From NCBI GenBank assembly GCA_021234155.1, contig JAJEKV010000490.1, positions 1 through 64,000 on the forward strand: 64,000 nucleotides of DNA, read 5' to 3'. Source of the DNA: Isoetes taiwanensis. Taxonomy: Eukaryota > Streptophyta > Lycopodiopsida > Isoetales > Isoetaceae. The notes beneath the pieces were generated by a model that did no database searches, had not been told where the DNA came from, and was given only the letters and a program-made list of their open reading frames with translations. Position 1 is the first letter of the stretch. Every line of letters begins with the position of its first letter. Made by a program: the position numbers and the translations under genes. Positions 22,631-34,799 of this stretch are shown here, one piece after another.

Positions 22631-24689
22631 CGTAGCATCAATATAAACATATTGAATGTGCATGGCATAGCGAATACTGTAGCATCAAACATCCACTGTA
22701 GTATGAAATATCTGCACTACCGTAACAAGTATGCAAAGTAAACATTACCAACCAGTGGAATATGAAGCACGAAAAAGGCAAGCAATGCAATAGGACATGG
22801 TACGGGACTTGAACCCATCTTGCTACATTGTTATAGGTTTGTAATACCATAATAAGGCATGAAATAAACACTCCTTTGAGATTTAATGAACGTGTGTGAA
22901 TAGCACGACATTTATCCACGAATGCTTATAAATTTGGTAGCGTAAATCAGATTAATCGAAACAATGCATGCCAGACAATACCAAAGAAGATTGTTTAACA
23001 CCCAAAAGAATAAATATTTCAAGATGTGGTATTCCTACTAGATCTCAGAAACATTATGTACCAGGTTCTACATTAAATAGCAAGATAAAGGAAAAAACGG
23101 ATAATAGATAGTTGAAGCCCTGATCTTGAAGCCCTGATCTTGCATGTTAACAGGATTTCCTTCAGCATCAGTCACGTAAAATACATTCATTTCAAAATAC
23201 ATTCATTTCCATGGATTGTGCGTGATAACATTGGCGCGGGTTATGCACAACCCATTTTCTCGAAACAGATGTCTCACTTCTAATAACAAACCCACTCTAT
23301 CTGAACACACAATTGCACCCTCATGCCCTGAATATACCAAGGCAAGGGTTACAATTTTTAAACTGACAGAGGAATGAAAATGATATATTTGGAATCCTAG
23401 ATACCTTAGAGATGTAGTGCTCTATTGCAGCTTCTAGGCTTTTTATTGCCCTTTATTGTTCAGACTCAGAATTTATGGTTCAGCCTCAAAATTCATGGTG
23501 CACCCATCAAGATATCGGATGTAATAGTCCTGAGACACAAGCAGGACTAGTGAGTGTGAGACAGCTAAAAAGTAACAAGCATCCAACTTGGAAATTATTC
23601 TAAGTGCACTTTCTTCCTCTAATCCGAACAAAGCAAAAGCAAACATCAACAAAGCTTTGAAATACAGAGGTGCCCAGTACAGGAAAAAAAACATACTTGG
23701 CAAGCATGGTGTCCAATATGTAGCATAATAACAGGGGGTTTTCTTTGTGTTTTTGTACGCTTTTCACTAAGGTTTTCCTATGATTTCGTGATGTATTCAA
23801 ATGGATGTACTAATGCGTACATCTAGAGTGCACCATTTCTGAGCCATTGATTTTAGCCTTTTTTTTTTCAATGGTCAACAACCAATGGCTCACAACAAAA
23901 GCCCCTTTTTTGTGCGTGTGGTGCATAATGGGCACATGAAGGGCCATTGATTTTAGCCTTTTTTTTCAATGGTCAACAAGCAATGGCTCACAACAAAAGC
24001 CCTCTTTTTGTGTGTGTGGTGCATAATGGGCACATGAAGGGCTTGAAGGGCGCATGTAGAGCAGTTTCCGCGCCAGCAACACATTTCTTATCATAATTTT
24101 TGATCCAGAGCTCTGTTTGAGATGATTTTTATTGCGTTGGAAAGCTCTCTCCGAGATCTTTTTGATAGTATATGATATCGATATGTTTGGTTAAGTTATC
24201 TATGCTAAAATAGCAATTTTTCGGCCGGGTTTGGTCCTACCAGCTGATTAATACAGGATTGCGCTATTGGATATTGTTTTATGGCTCATTCTGAATGAAG
24301 CTTGCAAAAAATTACCATGCATTTTTAGATTTTGAGGCAGTTATTAAGCAAATTCCAAGGCTTCTAGATCCTTGTGCGAACAAGCAGAAAAGTTTCCCAC
24401 TTTCGTTTCTCACCACAAGAATCCATGGAGGCCAAAGGCTGCTGTTAAATTCCAGTTGAAAAATGTTTGTGTATGGGTGTTGTAAACTTTATGACTTTCA
24501 GAATAATGGGATCAATTTGCTCTATCTTTATGGTAACTTTTACTTATGTTCTATTTGTTTTATTGTGATCAAATTCAAAAGCTACAGGTGATGAAAGCCT
24601 CAAATGAATTCTAGTTTTTTTCTGGTTTGAATTCTAAAATTTTTGTCACTGGGGAAGGTGGCGTCCCTCGGGGCCAACAAATTTTTTTT
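22631..24689. other. no recognisable gene; 101-bp tandem duplication
   Basis: AT-rich. A block of about 101 bp (GCCATTGATTTTAGCC, then GGTGCATAATGGGCACATGA) occurs twice in tandem, starting at 23842 and 23943. A short direct repeat AAGCCCTGATCTTG lies at about 23115-23142. Frames up to 93 codons have no motif. Confidence 0.5.
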
Positions 24690-25324
24690 GCAACACAAAC
24701 CATTAACATCCAACATATAAAAATTAAATCCCCCAACACATAACAACCAACACATAACAACCATTGACATTAACAACCAACACATAACTACCATTGACGT
24801 TAATTAACACAACCATTGGGTCCAACACATTTAAATTAAAATCCCCCTTAAACCCCCTTTGGTTTGGGTGCATATTCACACCCCCCAACACATAACTACC
24901 ATTGACGTTAATTAACACAACCATTGGGTCCAACACATTTAAATTAAAATCCCCCTTAAACCCCCTTTGGTTTGGGTGCATATTCACGAGGGGGTGATGT
25001 AGGGGGCGAGAGCCCTCATAATTGTATTTTGCACGTACGAAATCAACACCATATAGTATTCCGCTTGAAATCTTATAGTATTTTGCGAATCTTGTTATAC
25101 AGTATAGCAAATTTTGTACTTGTATACCCCACAAACGAGGAACTTTACGTACAGTGTAGATTAAGGAATAAGGGGTGAATATGCCTATGCAACAGCTCTC
25201 GTTGCCCGAAGTCACCGCCTGTGTGAATATGCACCCAAACCAAAGGGGGTTTAAGGGGGATTTTAATTTGTTATGTGTTGGGGGATTTAATTTTTATATG
25301 TTGGATGTTAATGGTTTGTGTTGC
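24690..25324. mobile_element. foldback MITE 2 (635 bp) with duplicated inner arm
   Basis: The outermost 55 bases, starting GCAACACAAACCATTAAC, are a perfect inverted repeat with the right end (25270-25324). The left arm contains a tandem duplication of about 110 bp: the segment from AACACATAACTACCATTGAC to GGGTGCATATTCAC appears at about 24778-24878 and 24887-24987. The centre is related to MITE 1 in reverse orientation. A perfect 55-base terminal repeat suggests recent mobility. Confidence 0.85.
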
Positions 25325-25537
25325 AAACAAAACAAAACAAAACGTACTTGGTAAGCATAGGTTTATCACAACAATGAACATTCACAATAGAATAAATCTC
25401 AGATGCAAAGTCTGGAGCATTCGATGAGAAGCTCACGGCAGCAACAAGAACCCTAAAATGCAAAAACACAAAACATAAAACCATTCATTTACCAGCTTCA
25501 ATAGGCTTTTCGAATTTCTGTAGCAGACAAGCAGACC

Positions 25538-26071
25538 ATGACATGCAATTCTATATGTTTTCAAGGGGGTACAATGGTGCAACCGTCTGAAGAAATCAGA
25601 CCTCCTATTTGCAGATCTCTTCAGTGCTTTAAAGTCTTCGATCAGGCAGGCGGGAAAGGAAGAGTGTTCTTACATCCAGGTGTTGTACATGAACTGTGTC
25701 CTTTGAATCTAAATACAGTAAGCATTAATGATGATTGTAAGCCAGCAAACGATGCAGATTTTAAAGCAGTAGATCATCTGGAATACTTGTTTAGAAATGC
25801 AATAGAAGATGCTAGGGATGAGGATAAACAGTTAGTAGCTTATAGGGAGATCATGGCCATAGCATGTGCTACGTTGCAGAAAACACGGCAAAGCCGTGTT
25901 TCTTCTCTTTCTAAAAGCGATACACATACCCAGTTCATTTTATCGCTTTCTGATGATGCCAAAAGCAATGCCGATAAGATGAGTTCTGTCGAGGAAGATA
26001 GTGAAACAAGCATAGATCATAGTCCCAGTTCCAAACTTGAAGATATTCAACGTCATATAGGTAAGATCTGA
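25538..26071 (+). CDS. hypothetical protein or exon, unrecognised
   Basis: 177 codons with an acidic, Ser-rich second half (MSSVEEDSETSIDHSPSSK) and a more ordered first half (EIRPPICRSLQCFKVFDQAG, HPGVVHELCPLN, AYREIMAIACATLQKTRQSR). A start at 25574 (MVQPSEEI) is also possible. The end, CGTCATATAGGTAAGATC, contains a good splice donor shortly before the stop, so this may be an exon of a larger gene; I found no partner exon. Coding-like composition sets it apart from its AT-rich, non-coding surroundings. It lies inside the LTR retrotransposon, so it may be a captured host-gene fragment. No function is proposed. Confidence 0.4.
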   Translation: MTCNSICFQGGTMVQPSEEIRPPICRSLQCFKVFDQAGGKGRVFLHPGVVHELCPLNLNTVSINDDCKPANDADFKAVDHLEYLFRNAIEDARDEDKQLVAYREIMAIACATLQKTRQSRVSSLSKSDTHTQFILSLSDDAKSNADKMSSVEEDSETSIDHSPSSKLEDIQRHIGKI

Positions 26072-28720
26072 GCTTCAGCAAGAGTCCGTAAACAGAGCCC
26101 ATAAGAAATCAGAACTTTTACCCTAAAATTTTACCTAAAGTAAACAGGCCCGAGCCTTGCATGGCACGCCTCCTCATAAAAATAATAAGAAAAAAAAATA
26201 CAAAGGGAGTAAACCATTGCAGAATTGAATTTTGTCAACAATAAATGTGGTGTGCACTCTATAAATATTTATTAGTAGATCTCGTGTAATACGGCCATCA
26301 AATCTTATAAAAACCATAGGAAAAAATGTATAAAAATTTAAAACAAACCCCCTTGTTATAATGCTAGATATTCTATCCTGCAAAGCAGATAAGCTAGAAA
26401 AATGTACTTCAGGGGCTAACTTTGATTTAGGGTTGCCAATGTGCGCATAGCATGGAAGTGATGCTTGAGGAAGATTAAGTTACAGGTATTGCGTTTCACT
26501 TTGGTAACCACTCCTTATAGTGTAGATGCGATCTCGTAGTAGTATACTCTGGTGGCAAGAAAATTTGGAATAAGTAGTGCATGGTATATAATGCCTATGA
26601 TATTCAGGGAAGGTTCATCTCACCATATCGGAGGAATAAGATTCTTGATGTGATGTTAGGTGCATCCTTTTGAAGCTAAAATTGAGAAAACCAGGAAGCA
26701 TCTATATATTGATATCCAGTGGTAAAATAACAATAGGTTGCTAAGTTGATAGCATTCAGGCTATGGTTGGATAAGGTTACAATACGGTGGTTGTAAGACA
26801 AGTTTTGAGTATGCTTAGATATAGTTATAGAATAAGATTGACATGATAGTTGGATTCGAAGCTCATGTGTAAACAACAGATGTGTGACGTAGAAGGAAAT
26901 GTCATGATTACATCATGATCCTACTTGAGGTATAAAACCAAAGTTCTTGGCCCTAGGGTTATGGCTATAATAGTCGGTGATAGCCTTGAAACAGTTCTTG
27001 GCCTTGAAAAAATTCTTGGAGTATAAGAAAGCACTTAATGGAACAAAGTAGTCAGGTTAAGCATTTATATTTAGAGAATGATATTCGCTTAAATTATGGT
27101 AGTTTAAAGAATTGATTGGCCAAGATTGAACAATGTTAATTATCTTATGGATAAGGAACAAGAAGACAATGAATAGAGGAATAACATATTTAATCGTGGT
27201 AGTAGGTAAACCATGAAGTTGAACGAAAGAGTTGTCAGATAAAGCCCATACATGAGATAAAGGCAGAGGGGAATGTATAGACATGGGGGAAGTGCCATTT
27301 TTTTGAAAATCTTAGAATGTAATAGAAGGGTTGTAAGCACATCTAGTAATGGTGCTTCCATGTATCGTAATTATTTGGCATGCTAGAAGTGATTGTAGAT
27401 TAATGGAGGGATGGTGATTGCATTACTTGATTAAGGATATAGTCAAAGGATTGAAGTTGTGAATGAAATAAATGAAGTAAGAGCTTCATTGAATTAACGG
27501 TAATTGGTGCCTATAAAATCTTGTTGATAGACTAACCAGTGTGATGGGGTAATATGTATGGAAATAGGCTAGATATAGAAGTCAAGTGTATAGCCTAAGA
27601 TACTTCAATGTCATTGGATGAACTTGTAGAGGAATTCTCTGTACCATGGGCTATAATTCTTATGGGATCCCTTGTATCAACTTAAGTATGTTATCTAGCT
27701 ATAAGATACCCAGACTGGGGGACTTGATTATGTATTTTGCTTGTTACTTTTTGGATTTGGCCACCCAAGAAGTCTCGACAGATTACATATCTAGTTCGAC
27801 CTGAGTATCTCTTTGGAATGGTGGGTCTTTTTTTCTATGGCACGTACCTTCTTTATGAAAAGTTGCATTAACTGCATTACATTTATTATATTGAATTGGA
27901 TATGTATGTTCCTCTTTTTCGTTTGTTGTTATTGATGCATAGAGTATACTCAATATTATTAATATTTGAGTTAGTTCTAGTCTCGGCGGTATGTTAAATT
28001 GAATGCTAGAAGGGTTGTGCATTGGAGCTATCTAATATGTATCTTTCCGTTAGCTTAAATTACTTGTATGAAGCTAGCTTTGACTTTCAAGTTTGGAGAG
28101 GCATCATTTGGATTGGAAGGCTGAGCAATTGTGTTTGACAAGGATGGGTCAATTCTAAGGGACAAAATTGTATTCATTTGGGAGTATGTGGAATCGAGGA
28201 TTAAGATGTGAAGGCATAAAGGGAAGAGACCCGGGGAATTAAGGAGGCAGACTATAAAAAAATAAATAAATTAGATCAATGGTTGGGTTTGTTCCAAAAG
28301 GAAGATGTCACAAAGGGAGATGCAACTGGATTTTTCATGAGTGCTCTAAGATGCACCCATGAGGACATGGGTTGAATTTTTGGAGGAGAGACTCTAACGG
28401 ACCTAGCAACTTAGCACCAACATTAAGATGTAAGTAACGTTGCCATTATATAAGAGTGCATTTACAATGGTAAAATAAATGATTATGCGCTAGGAATACA
28501 TGCATGCAATGTGTCTATGCATGCAGCGTGTGCGTGCATGCAGCGTGTGCATGCATGCAAGGTCATTGTTAGGTTATATAAGCGCAACAATATTATTCTT
28601 GATTTCTTGGGAAGGAGTTTTCCATGGGAAAGAAGCCTTGCACCAGATTGATCATAATTGAACCGAGGAGAAGGCGCAAAGTATTTCCAGGTGGGGGTCA
28701 AGTCTTACACCTGGGGTTCT
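26072..28720. other. LTR-retrotransposon interior, no recognisable coding region
   Basis: 2.6 kb of AT-rich sequence with stops in all frames. I see none of the gag, RT or integrase motifs. The end, GCGCAAAGTATTTCCAGGTG then GGGGTCAAG (28675-28701), is purine-rich and could serve as the polypurine tract. Confidence 0.45.
28497..28562 (+). repeat. short TGCATGCA-rich tandem repeat
   Basis: About four units of ATGCATGCAGCGTGTGC-like sequence (CATGCATGCAATGTGTCT, ATGCATGCAGCGTGTGCG and similar). Confidence 0.8.
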
Positions 28721-30163
28721 TGTGATGTCTATGTCATGGTTGACGTATTCTGGGAAAGCTTAATGAGCTTTGATGATGGTTTGTAGACTTAATGGATGAG
28801 GCATGATCTGAATTGAATTAATATAATAAAAAATAGATTCTTGAATGTAAAACAGAAGGAAAAGTAGTGCTTTTAGACTATCATCTATGGTTTCTTATTC
28901 TTATTCTTATATAATCATATAGCGGAGATTGATTCTGAATAGCTGAGAAATTGATGAGTTAAACACACATAATTGTATTATGGTTGGATGATGTTACTAA
29001 ATTGCCTTAGGTTGTTGGTCCTTGAAAGTATATCATGTCGGCGATTTAATTGGTCTAGGAAATGTTGCATTTAATTAAAGGAATTATGATTTATCATATC
29101 TCTGATTTGGTTGGCTTAGTAAACTATAACTATGCATGCATGGATTATTGTTAAAAGCATGTTTTTGGGATGTATCATGGTGTGCTTGGTTACCCACTAA
29201 TATGGCATTATGGTTTGCTACATAAATTTGGTTGACATTGAGAATTTCTTATTGAGATATGCTATGATATATTTTTATGCGAAGTGCTATAATAGTATTG
29301 GAATGCTCTGTGATATAATCCTCTAGGACCGGAGTCTAGGTGCGATGGTCTAGACTCGCGGTTATTGCACAGTGATATGTGAATGGTTTATTTGGAACAT
29401 CGGGCGTTGGTACCTTAGGGTACAACGTCTTGCACAGTTAAGTGGTCCTCCAATGCTGGACGCAGCGTGGATGGATGTGTACACACGTGGTCTACCCCGC
29501 CTCTATGTCACTGGCCTGATCAGCCGAGTTGACCATGCTCAGACCCAGAGGAATATTGGTTGTTGTCTATGTTGCCATGGCTGCTAAGTTGTTATTATGT
29601 TAATTGGGATGTCTGGTATTGAATTGCAATGGTTGTAGCATGTAGTAGCTATTCATGGGTAAATTTGCATTGTGGGACATGCTTGTATGGATTACTAACT
29701 TGAGTTTCAGGGGCGAGGCTACGGTAAGGCTAAGTTATTGTTTTTGGATGGATGCATTATGTTGTTGATGCTTAAGCATGTCCTAGAACCTCGATCCCCA
29801 CTTAGTCCCTGTGACTAACCCGTTGATGGTGTAAGCAGATGTGCAAGAGGCTCCAGAGTGTAACCAAGCTTCGGGAAGGCGAGAGTAGGAATTGGATTGC
29901 AAGTAAATAAACTTGTTAATTATTATAAGAACTGGGTTGACACTATAATTGCTAAGTTCATGGACGTAGCGTGAGAATATAATTATTGGTTATGGGAGAA
30001 TAGTTTTTGGGACTTTGGAATATTGATATAAAGATTAAATTCTTTACCTAAGTGTTATTGTTGCGGATGCATGAGTTAATTTCTTAAGTTTTTAAGCTTA
30101 AGTAGATCCAATGGTCGAGGGATCTCTAGTTACCATAAAGGTTAATTGGACAGGCCCGTCACA
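28721..30163 (+). repeat. 3' LTR (about 1.44 kb)
   Basis: The end (30163, ...CCCGTCACA) is fixed by identity with the 5' LTR remnant. The start is proposed at TGTGATG (28721) because it follows a purine-rich stretch and pairs with the end as TGTGA/TCACA. An AGTTTCAGGGGCGAGG and a CCTCGATCCCCACTTAGTCC block near 29.70-29.81 kb lie in the likely R/U5 part. No internal gene. Confidence 0.65.
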
Positions 30164-30843
30164 AGATCTACTTCAACAAATCGACGAAAACACCACATTT
30201 CTGGGTGTACATTAACATAGATTATGGAGATTATGGAGGTAGCAAGTGGAGATGTCCGAGTGCTATTGGGAATTTTTTGCGAACTGGAAATGTTTAAAGG
30301 TTGAAAAAAGCAAAAAAACATTTAATATAGACATGGCTTTCAACATTATACAATATTGAAGCCATATGATTCATTTAGGAATGCAAGTTGGGTGTCCATG
30401 CCAAAAAACATTTGTAGAGTTTCATATGTGAAGCCATATGCCTTAAGTAATGCAAGCTGGGTGGCCATGCCAAGAAACATTGTAGAGTTTCATATGTTAG
30501 ATGTTAGGTAAGTGGCAAATAAACAATAGTAACAAGAAATTTATCGCGATGGTTCGACGTCTCCCTTGGCCGCCGCGAACATTTCTCTTTGGCGTCTCCC
30601 TGTATTTTGAGGGTGTTATATAGAGTTCAAAGCTTGTCAAGAAGGTATAGTCTTTAAAAAAAGTTGATGAATTATAGTAGGCATGAGAATATGTTCATTA
30701 TACTTTTTGATATTCAATTTATAGATGATTCATACACATCAAAGGTCAAATGTCAACTAGTCAATTGGAGTTCTCAACTACAGAAATGGAAAACAAACAA
30801 TTCAAATTGTGATCCTAATCTAAACAATCACAAACCCTAGCTA
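30164..30843. other. non-coding; 72-bp tandem duplication
   Basis: A unit of about 70 bases (AAGCCATATG, then GTAGAGTTTCATATGT) occurs twice, at 30359-30430 and 30431-30498. No gene is seen. Confidence 0.6.
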
Positions 30844-31647
30844 ATTCATTATTTTTCATTCTTTATCGGGTTTTTTCTCATCTTAGATTTCTGGCCATTG
30901 ATCTTCGGAATATTCTCAGTTCTGTGCCAAATCAAGCGCCATTAAATTTTTGGCTGCTAAAACGCCTGCCACTTCCAATGGTCGAAAAGCAATACATGGT
31001 GAGAATGGGAAAAAAAAAAAAAAACCAGGCGGTCGCCGACCTCCTTCCCGCCGGCGGCGGTCACACCCTGCCGGAATCAACCAGGCTGCTGGCGATGTCC
31101 AGGCTGGCGGCATCGCATCGAGGAACCAAAGATGAACCCGAGGCGAGGCCCATCTCGGGCCCAATCGGCTGATCGAAAACCCCCAAGAAAAAAACCTCCC
31201 AAACCGGAAGTAACATTCGGCTGCGGGCCCAATCAGGGTGATTCAAGAAGAAAGACTCCCAATGCCGCCGTAAGATTCAAGCCTCGGGCCCACACCGAGC
31301 AAATGCGGAACTGGCATGCCCAAACCGAAGAACAAACGAGCGAAATGGGAAGAGCTTGGTCGGCCGATGATCCATCCATGGCCATGCCTGCTCAAAAAAG
31401 AAACCACGCATCCTTCCCTATCCTTCTATTCGAAACCATGTCTTACCCGAAGTCTTTTAGCTGATTTTAGCAATCTTTGAAGCCAACAAGCACCCCATTT
31501 TTTGGAATTCCGGCCAAACAAGCAGCTCAAACCGGGTAAAAAATAACGCTTTCTCTACGATTTTCCATACAATACCCAGCCAAAATCTAGGCCCAACCAT
31601 GCCAGAGATACCCTCCCCAAATACCAAACGAAATAATAGAACATACT
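30844..31647 (+). repeat. 0.8-kb direct repeat, copy 1
   Basis: Same sequence as 31839-32628, from ATTCATTATTTTTCATTC to AATAATAGAACATACT. AT-rich parts are almost identical. The GC-rich middle (about 31020-31250) differs by many single-base indels and substitutions. Short frames on both strands (up to 110 codons) are not conserved between copies, which argues against coding. Confidence 0.9.
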
Positions 31648-31838
31648 CACAAACCCTAGCTAATACATAACTTAGAATTGCAAAATGACCGATGCATCTA
31701 GTGTGATATTAACAAATTGAACTTGATTTTGCATGGTCATGTCAAAAATAATGAAAAAGAACAAAGAGCAGATGTAGAGCAGATAGCACATGGTATACAT
31801 ATACTTTCAAGCTCTAAAAGGAATTAGACAACTTTGTT
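31648..31838. other. spacer between the 0.8-kb repeats
   Basis: 191 bases, AT-rich, no feature seen. Confidence 0.6.
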
Positions 31839-32628
31839 ATTCATTATTTTTCATTCTTTATCGGGTTTTTTCTCATCTTAGATTTCTGGCCATTGATCTT
31901 CGGAATATTCTCAGTTCTGTGCCAAATCAAGCGCCATTAAATTTTTGGCTGCTAAAACGCCTGCCACTTCCAATGGTCGAAAAGCAATACATGGTGAGAA
32001 TGGGAAAAAAAAAAAAAACCGCAGGCGGCCGCCGACCTCCTTCACCGGGCGGTGGTCACACCTTGCCGGAATCAACGGTGATCTGGCTGGCGATGTCGAG
32101 GCTGGCGGCATCGCATCGAGGAACCAAAGATGAACCGGAGCGGGCCCATCTCGGGCCCATCGGCTGATTCGAAAACCCCAAGAAAAAACCTCCCAAACCG
32201 CCAGTAACATTCGTTGCGGGCCCAATCCGGTGATTCAAGAAGAAAGACTCCCAATCTGGCCGTAAGATTCAAGCCTCGTGCCCACACCGAGCAAATGCTT
32301 GGCATGCCCAAACCGAAGAACAAACGAGCGAAATGGGAAGAGCTTGGTGGCCGATGATCCATCCATGGCCATGCACGCTCAAAAAGAAACACTGCATCCT
32401 TCCCTATCCTTCTATTACAAAACCATGTCTTACCCAAGTCTTTTAGCTGATTTTAGCAATTTGAAGCCAACAAGCACCCCATTTTGGAATTCCGGCCAAA
32501 CAAGCGGCTCAAACCGGGTAAAAATACGCTTTCTCTAACGATTTTCCATACAATACCCAGCCAAAATCTAGGCCCAACCATGCCAGAGATACCCTCCCCA
32601 AATACCAAACGAAATAATAGAACATACT
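31839..32628 (+). repeat. 0.8-kb direct repeat, copy 2
   Basis: Second copy of 30844-31647, shorter by about 14 bases net owing to scattered small indels in the GC-rich part. Confidence 0.9.
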
Positions 32629-34799
32629 GAGTTAGAAATGAGGGTGCTTCTAGCATATACTACGCTACCACACTCTGGATGTCTTACATTAATATTGTCG
32701 TACTACATTGTGTTCAATCCTATAGGTTTTGAATTTGCCACCAATTCTCCTTGCCACAGGCTTACAATTGTCATAAGTTTCTAAAAGAACTTCATAGAAT
32801 CTAGGTTTTCCAAAGAATCTTCATAGAATTGAAGAAATATTGAGGGATATAGCAGACACAATTTCGACTTCACACAAATTCTTCAGACTCGTAAAGAGCC
32901 GCTTAACTAGCAGAACTGCAGGGTTGGGAAGAAGGCTAGGCAGTCGGGCTCGCGTTGGTTTTTTCCCGTGGTAATTCGAGGATCGGCGACGACCTTCTTA
33001 GGGGTTTTTTTTTTTCCTTCCGGTATGCCTACAAAGGCTTGGTTGCCTTTGTGTAATGTTACGAAGATTTAAGAATTGTGCGTAATGCACGTCCCCACTA
33101 CTCAATCATGTCTAAATAAGCGTTTGATAAAAAAAAAACGTTGATTGTAGCCAACATTGATTGTAGCCACTGATATCTCATACGTTCAATTCCAATTCTT
33201 GCATTATCTTGCATTTAAATTGTTTAGCGTGAGAATTGTTTGAGATGAGAATCATCTCTGGAAATGATATAGATGTTGCAGGTTAAGCACTGGAGCCATT
33301 TCAAAAGTCTTAACTTCTGATAGATTGCTTTTGCAAGCGGCAGATGATATTCATGCACAGAAGGTTGGTTTTTATGCTTGATTTCACTTTCTTTTTCTTT
33401 TTCTATATGTGCAGTAGGTTTTGTAACACTTGTAACCAATCCTGGACTAAAGATATTGGTTGTGCAAAGACCATGCAATGTTAAATTTGAAGATTTGCAA
33501 CATTGAGGTTGTATCAATACATCACCTCCTGCAGAAAGAGCATGCACTATTCCAATATTAGCAAATGAGCTATCGATTATTTTTCCAAATCATCTTTGAT
33601 GGCAATTTGGTATCCTAAAAAACTCCTGAAAAAACATGCACTAATTCCAATATTAGCAAATAGGCCATTCGGTATTTCCTAATCATTTTTAGCAGCGTGC
33701 ACCAGGGTTCGCGTTGGTTTTTTTCCGTGGTAGTTCGAGGATCGGCGGCAACCTTCTTTTGGGTTTTTTTTCTTTTGGGTTTTGGGTTACACTGCATGCC
33801 ACCACTGCAATAGACATTGGGAAAGCAACTTGCGTTCTTTCCGTTCTTTACTACAAGAATGGCCAACGTTTCGGGAGCTTAAATATTTCCACCATTATTA
33901 TCCTCAAAGCTTTATGTACACAGCTGTGAGCTCCGAGCATTAGCAACAAGGAGATTATCCAAACAAATTAATCTATGGGTGGGAGAGAGTGGCAAAACCC
34001 ACCATTCTTGTCACATTATTTGATATGAGCACAACACGAGCCTTTAAAGGAAGTATACTTGTATGAAAGCTGCATTTGGGCCCACTTGGATTTAGTCCAT
34101 AATTCAATGGAATGGACCATTGCTATCCTAATCTCATAGTAGGCAAATCTTCAACATTGGTGAGATCCCTTGACCAAGAATTACAAGGCAATATGCCCCA
34201 AGAGGCCATGGGGCAACTCAGAAAAAATATATTCAATTGCTTTAACCTAGAGCTTTGCAAATTGCTCTAGTTGGGCATAAAGGTTCCAACATACCCAAAG
34301 CCCATAACAAAGAATGTGATTGCCTGAAGGTAAAGATACATATAGAAGTGGTTGTGTCCAAATGCAAAGTCATAAGATGCACAAAAGAAAACATATATCC
34401 CTACAACAAGCTCCAAAACATGGACCCTGCGACAAATAAGTTATTTAATTATGAGCATATATGCACAAGGGACCAACCTAGAAGTCTAAAGGTATATTTT
34501 TACGTACCTTTCTTCATATTGAGTGCAAAATGCTCTTTAAAAATGCTCCTACAAGTGCAATATAAATAACAAAGAATAGCATAAAGGACATCATCTCTAA
34601 ACCTGAGCCATTCTCTCCTGTATTTTCTTCAAAAACATGTCAGAATGAATGTTGAATCAACTCCAACACTGCAATAGACATTGGGAAAGCAGCTTGTGTT
34701 CTTTTTCCGTTCTTTAATACAAGAATGCCCAACGTTTTGGGAGCTTAAATATTTCTATTTGTAAATTAAGGATGGAAAGATTATCAGCTTACATCTCGG
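32629..34799. other. non-coding with dispersed short duplications
   Basis: Two pairs of duplicated blocks are visible. 32950-33025 and 33705-33765 share TCGCGTTGGTTTTTT.CCGTGG and TCGAGGATCGGCG. 33800-33895 and 34668-34760 share CACTGCAATAGACATTGGGA and GGGAGCTTAAATATTTC. A third pair, CCAATATTAGCAAATG/AGG, is at about 33552 and 33640. A 104-codon frame (34255-34569) has no motif. No gene is supported. Confidence 0.45.

Larger units (their letters stand above)
20385..30163 (+). mobile_element. LTR retrotransposon without visible coding region (5' LTR remnant to 3' LTR)
   Basis: Two direct copies of the LTR 3' end bound this stretch: 20385-20516 and 30032-30163, nearly identical apart from a 7-base indel and about three substitutions. 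A primer-binding site follows the left copy. The 8.2-kb interior contains no gag or pol that I can recognise. It holds two MITEs, an L1-type LINE fragment and one unidentified ORF. It may be a LARD-like non-autonomous element or one whose coding region has been lost. The flank after the 3' LTR is AGATC; the left flank is hidden by the E insertion. Confidence 0.7.

Noticed and set aside
30916-32437. Frames on both strands in the 0.8-kb repeats (up to 125 codons)
   Set aside because: Not conserved between the two copies, which differ by frame-breaking indels in the GC-rich part.
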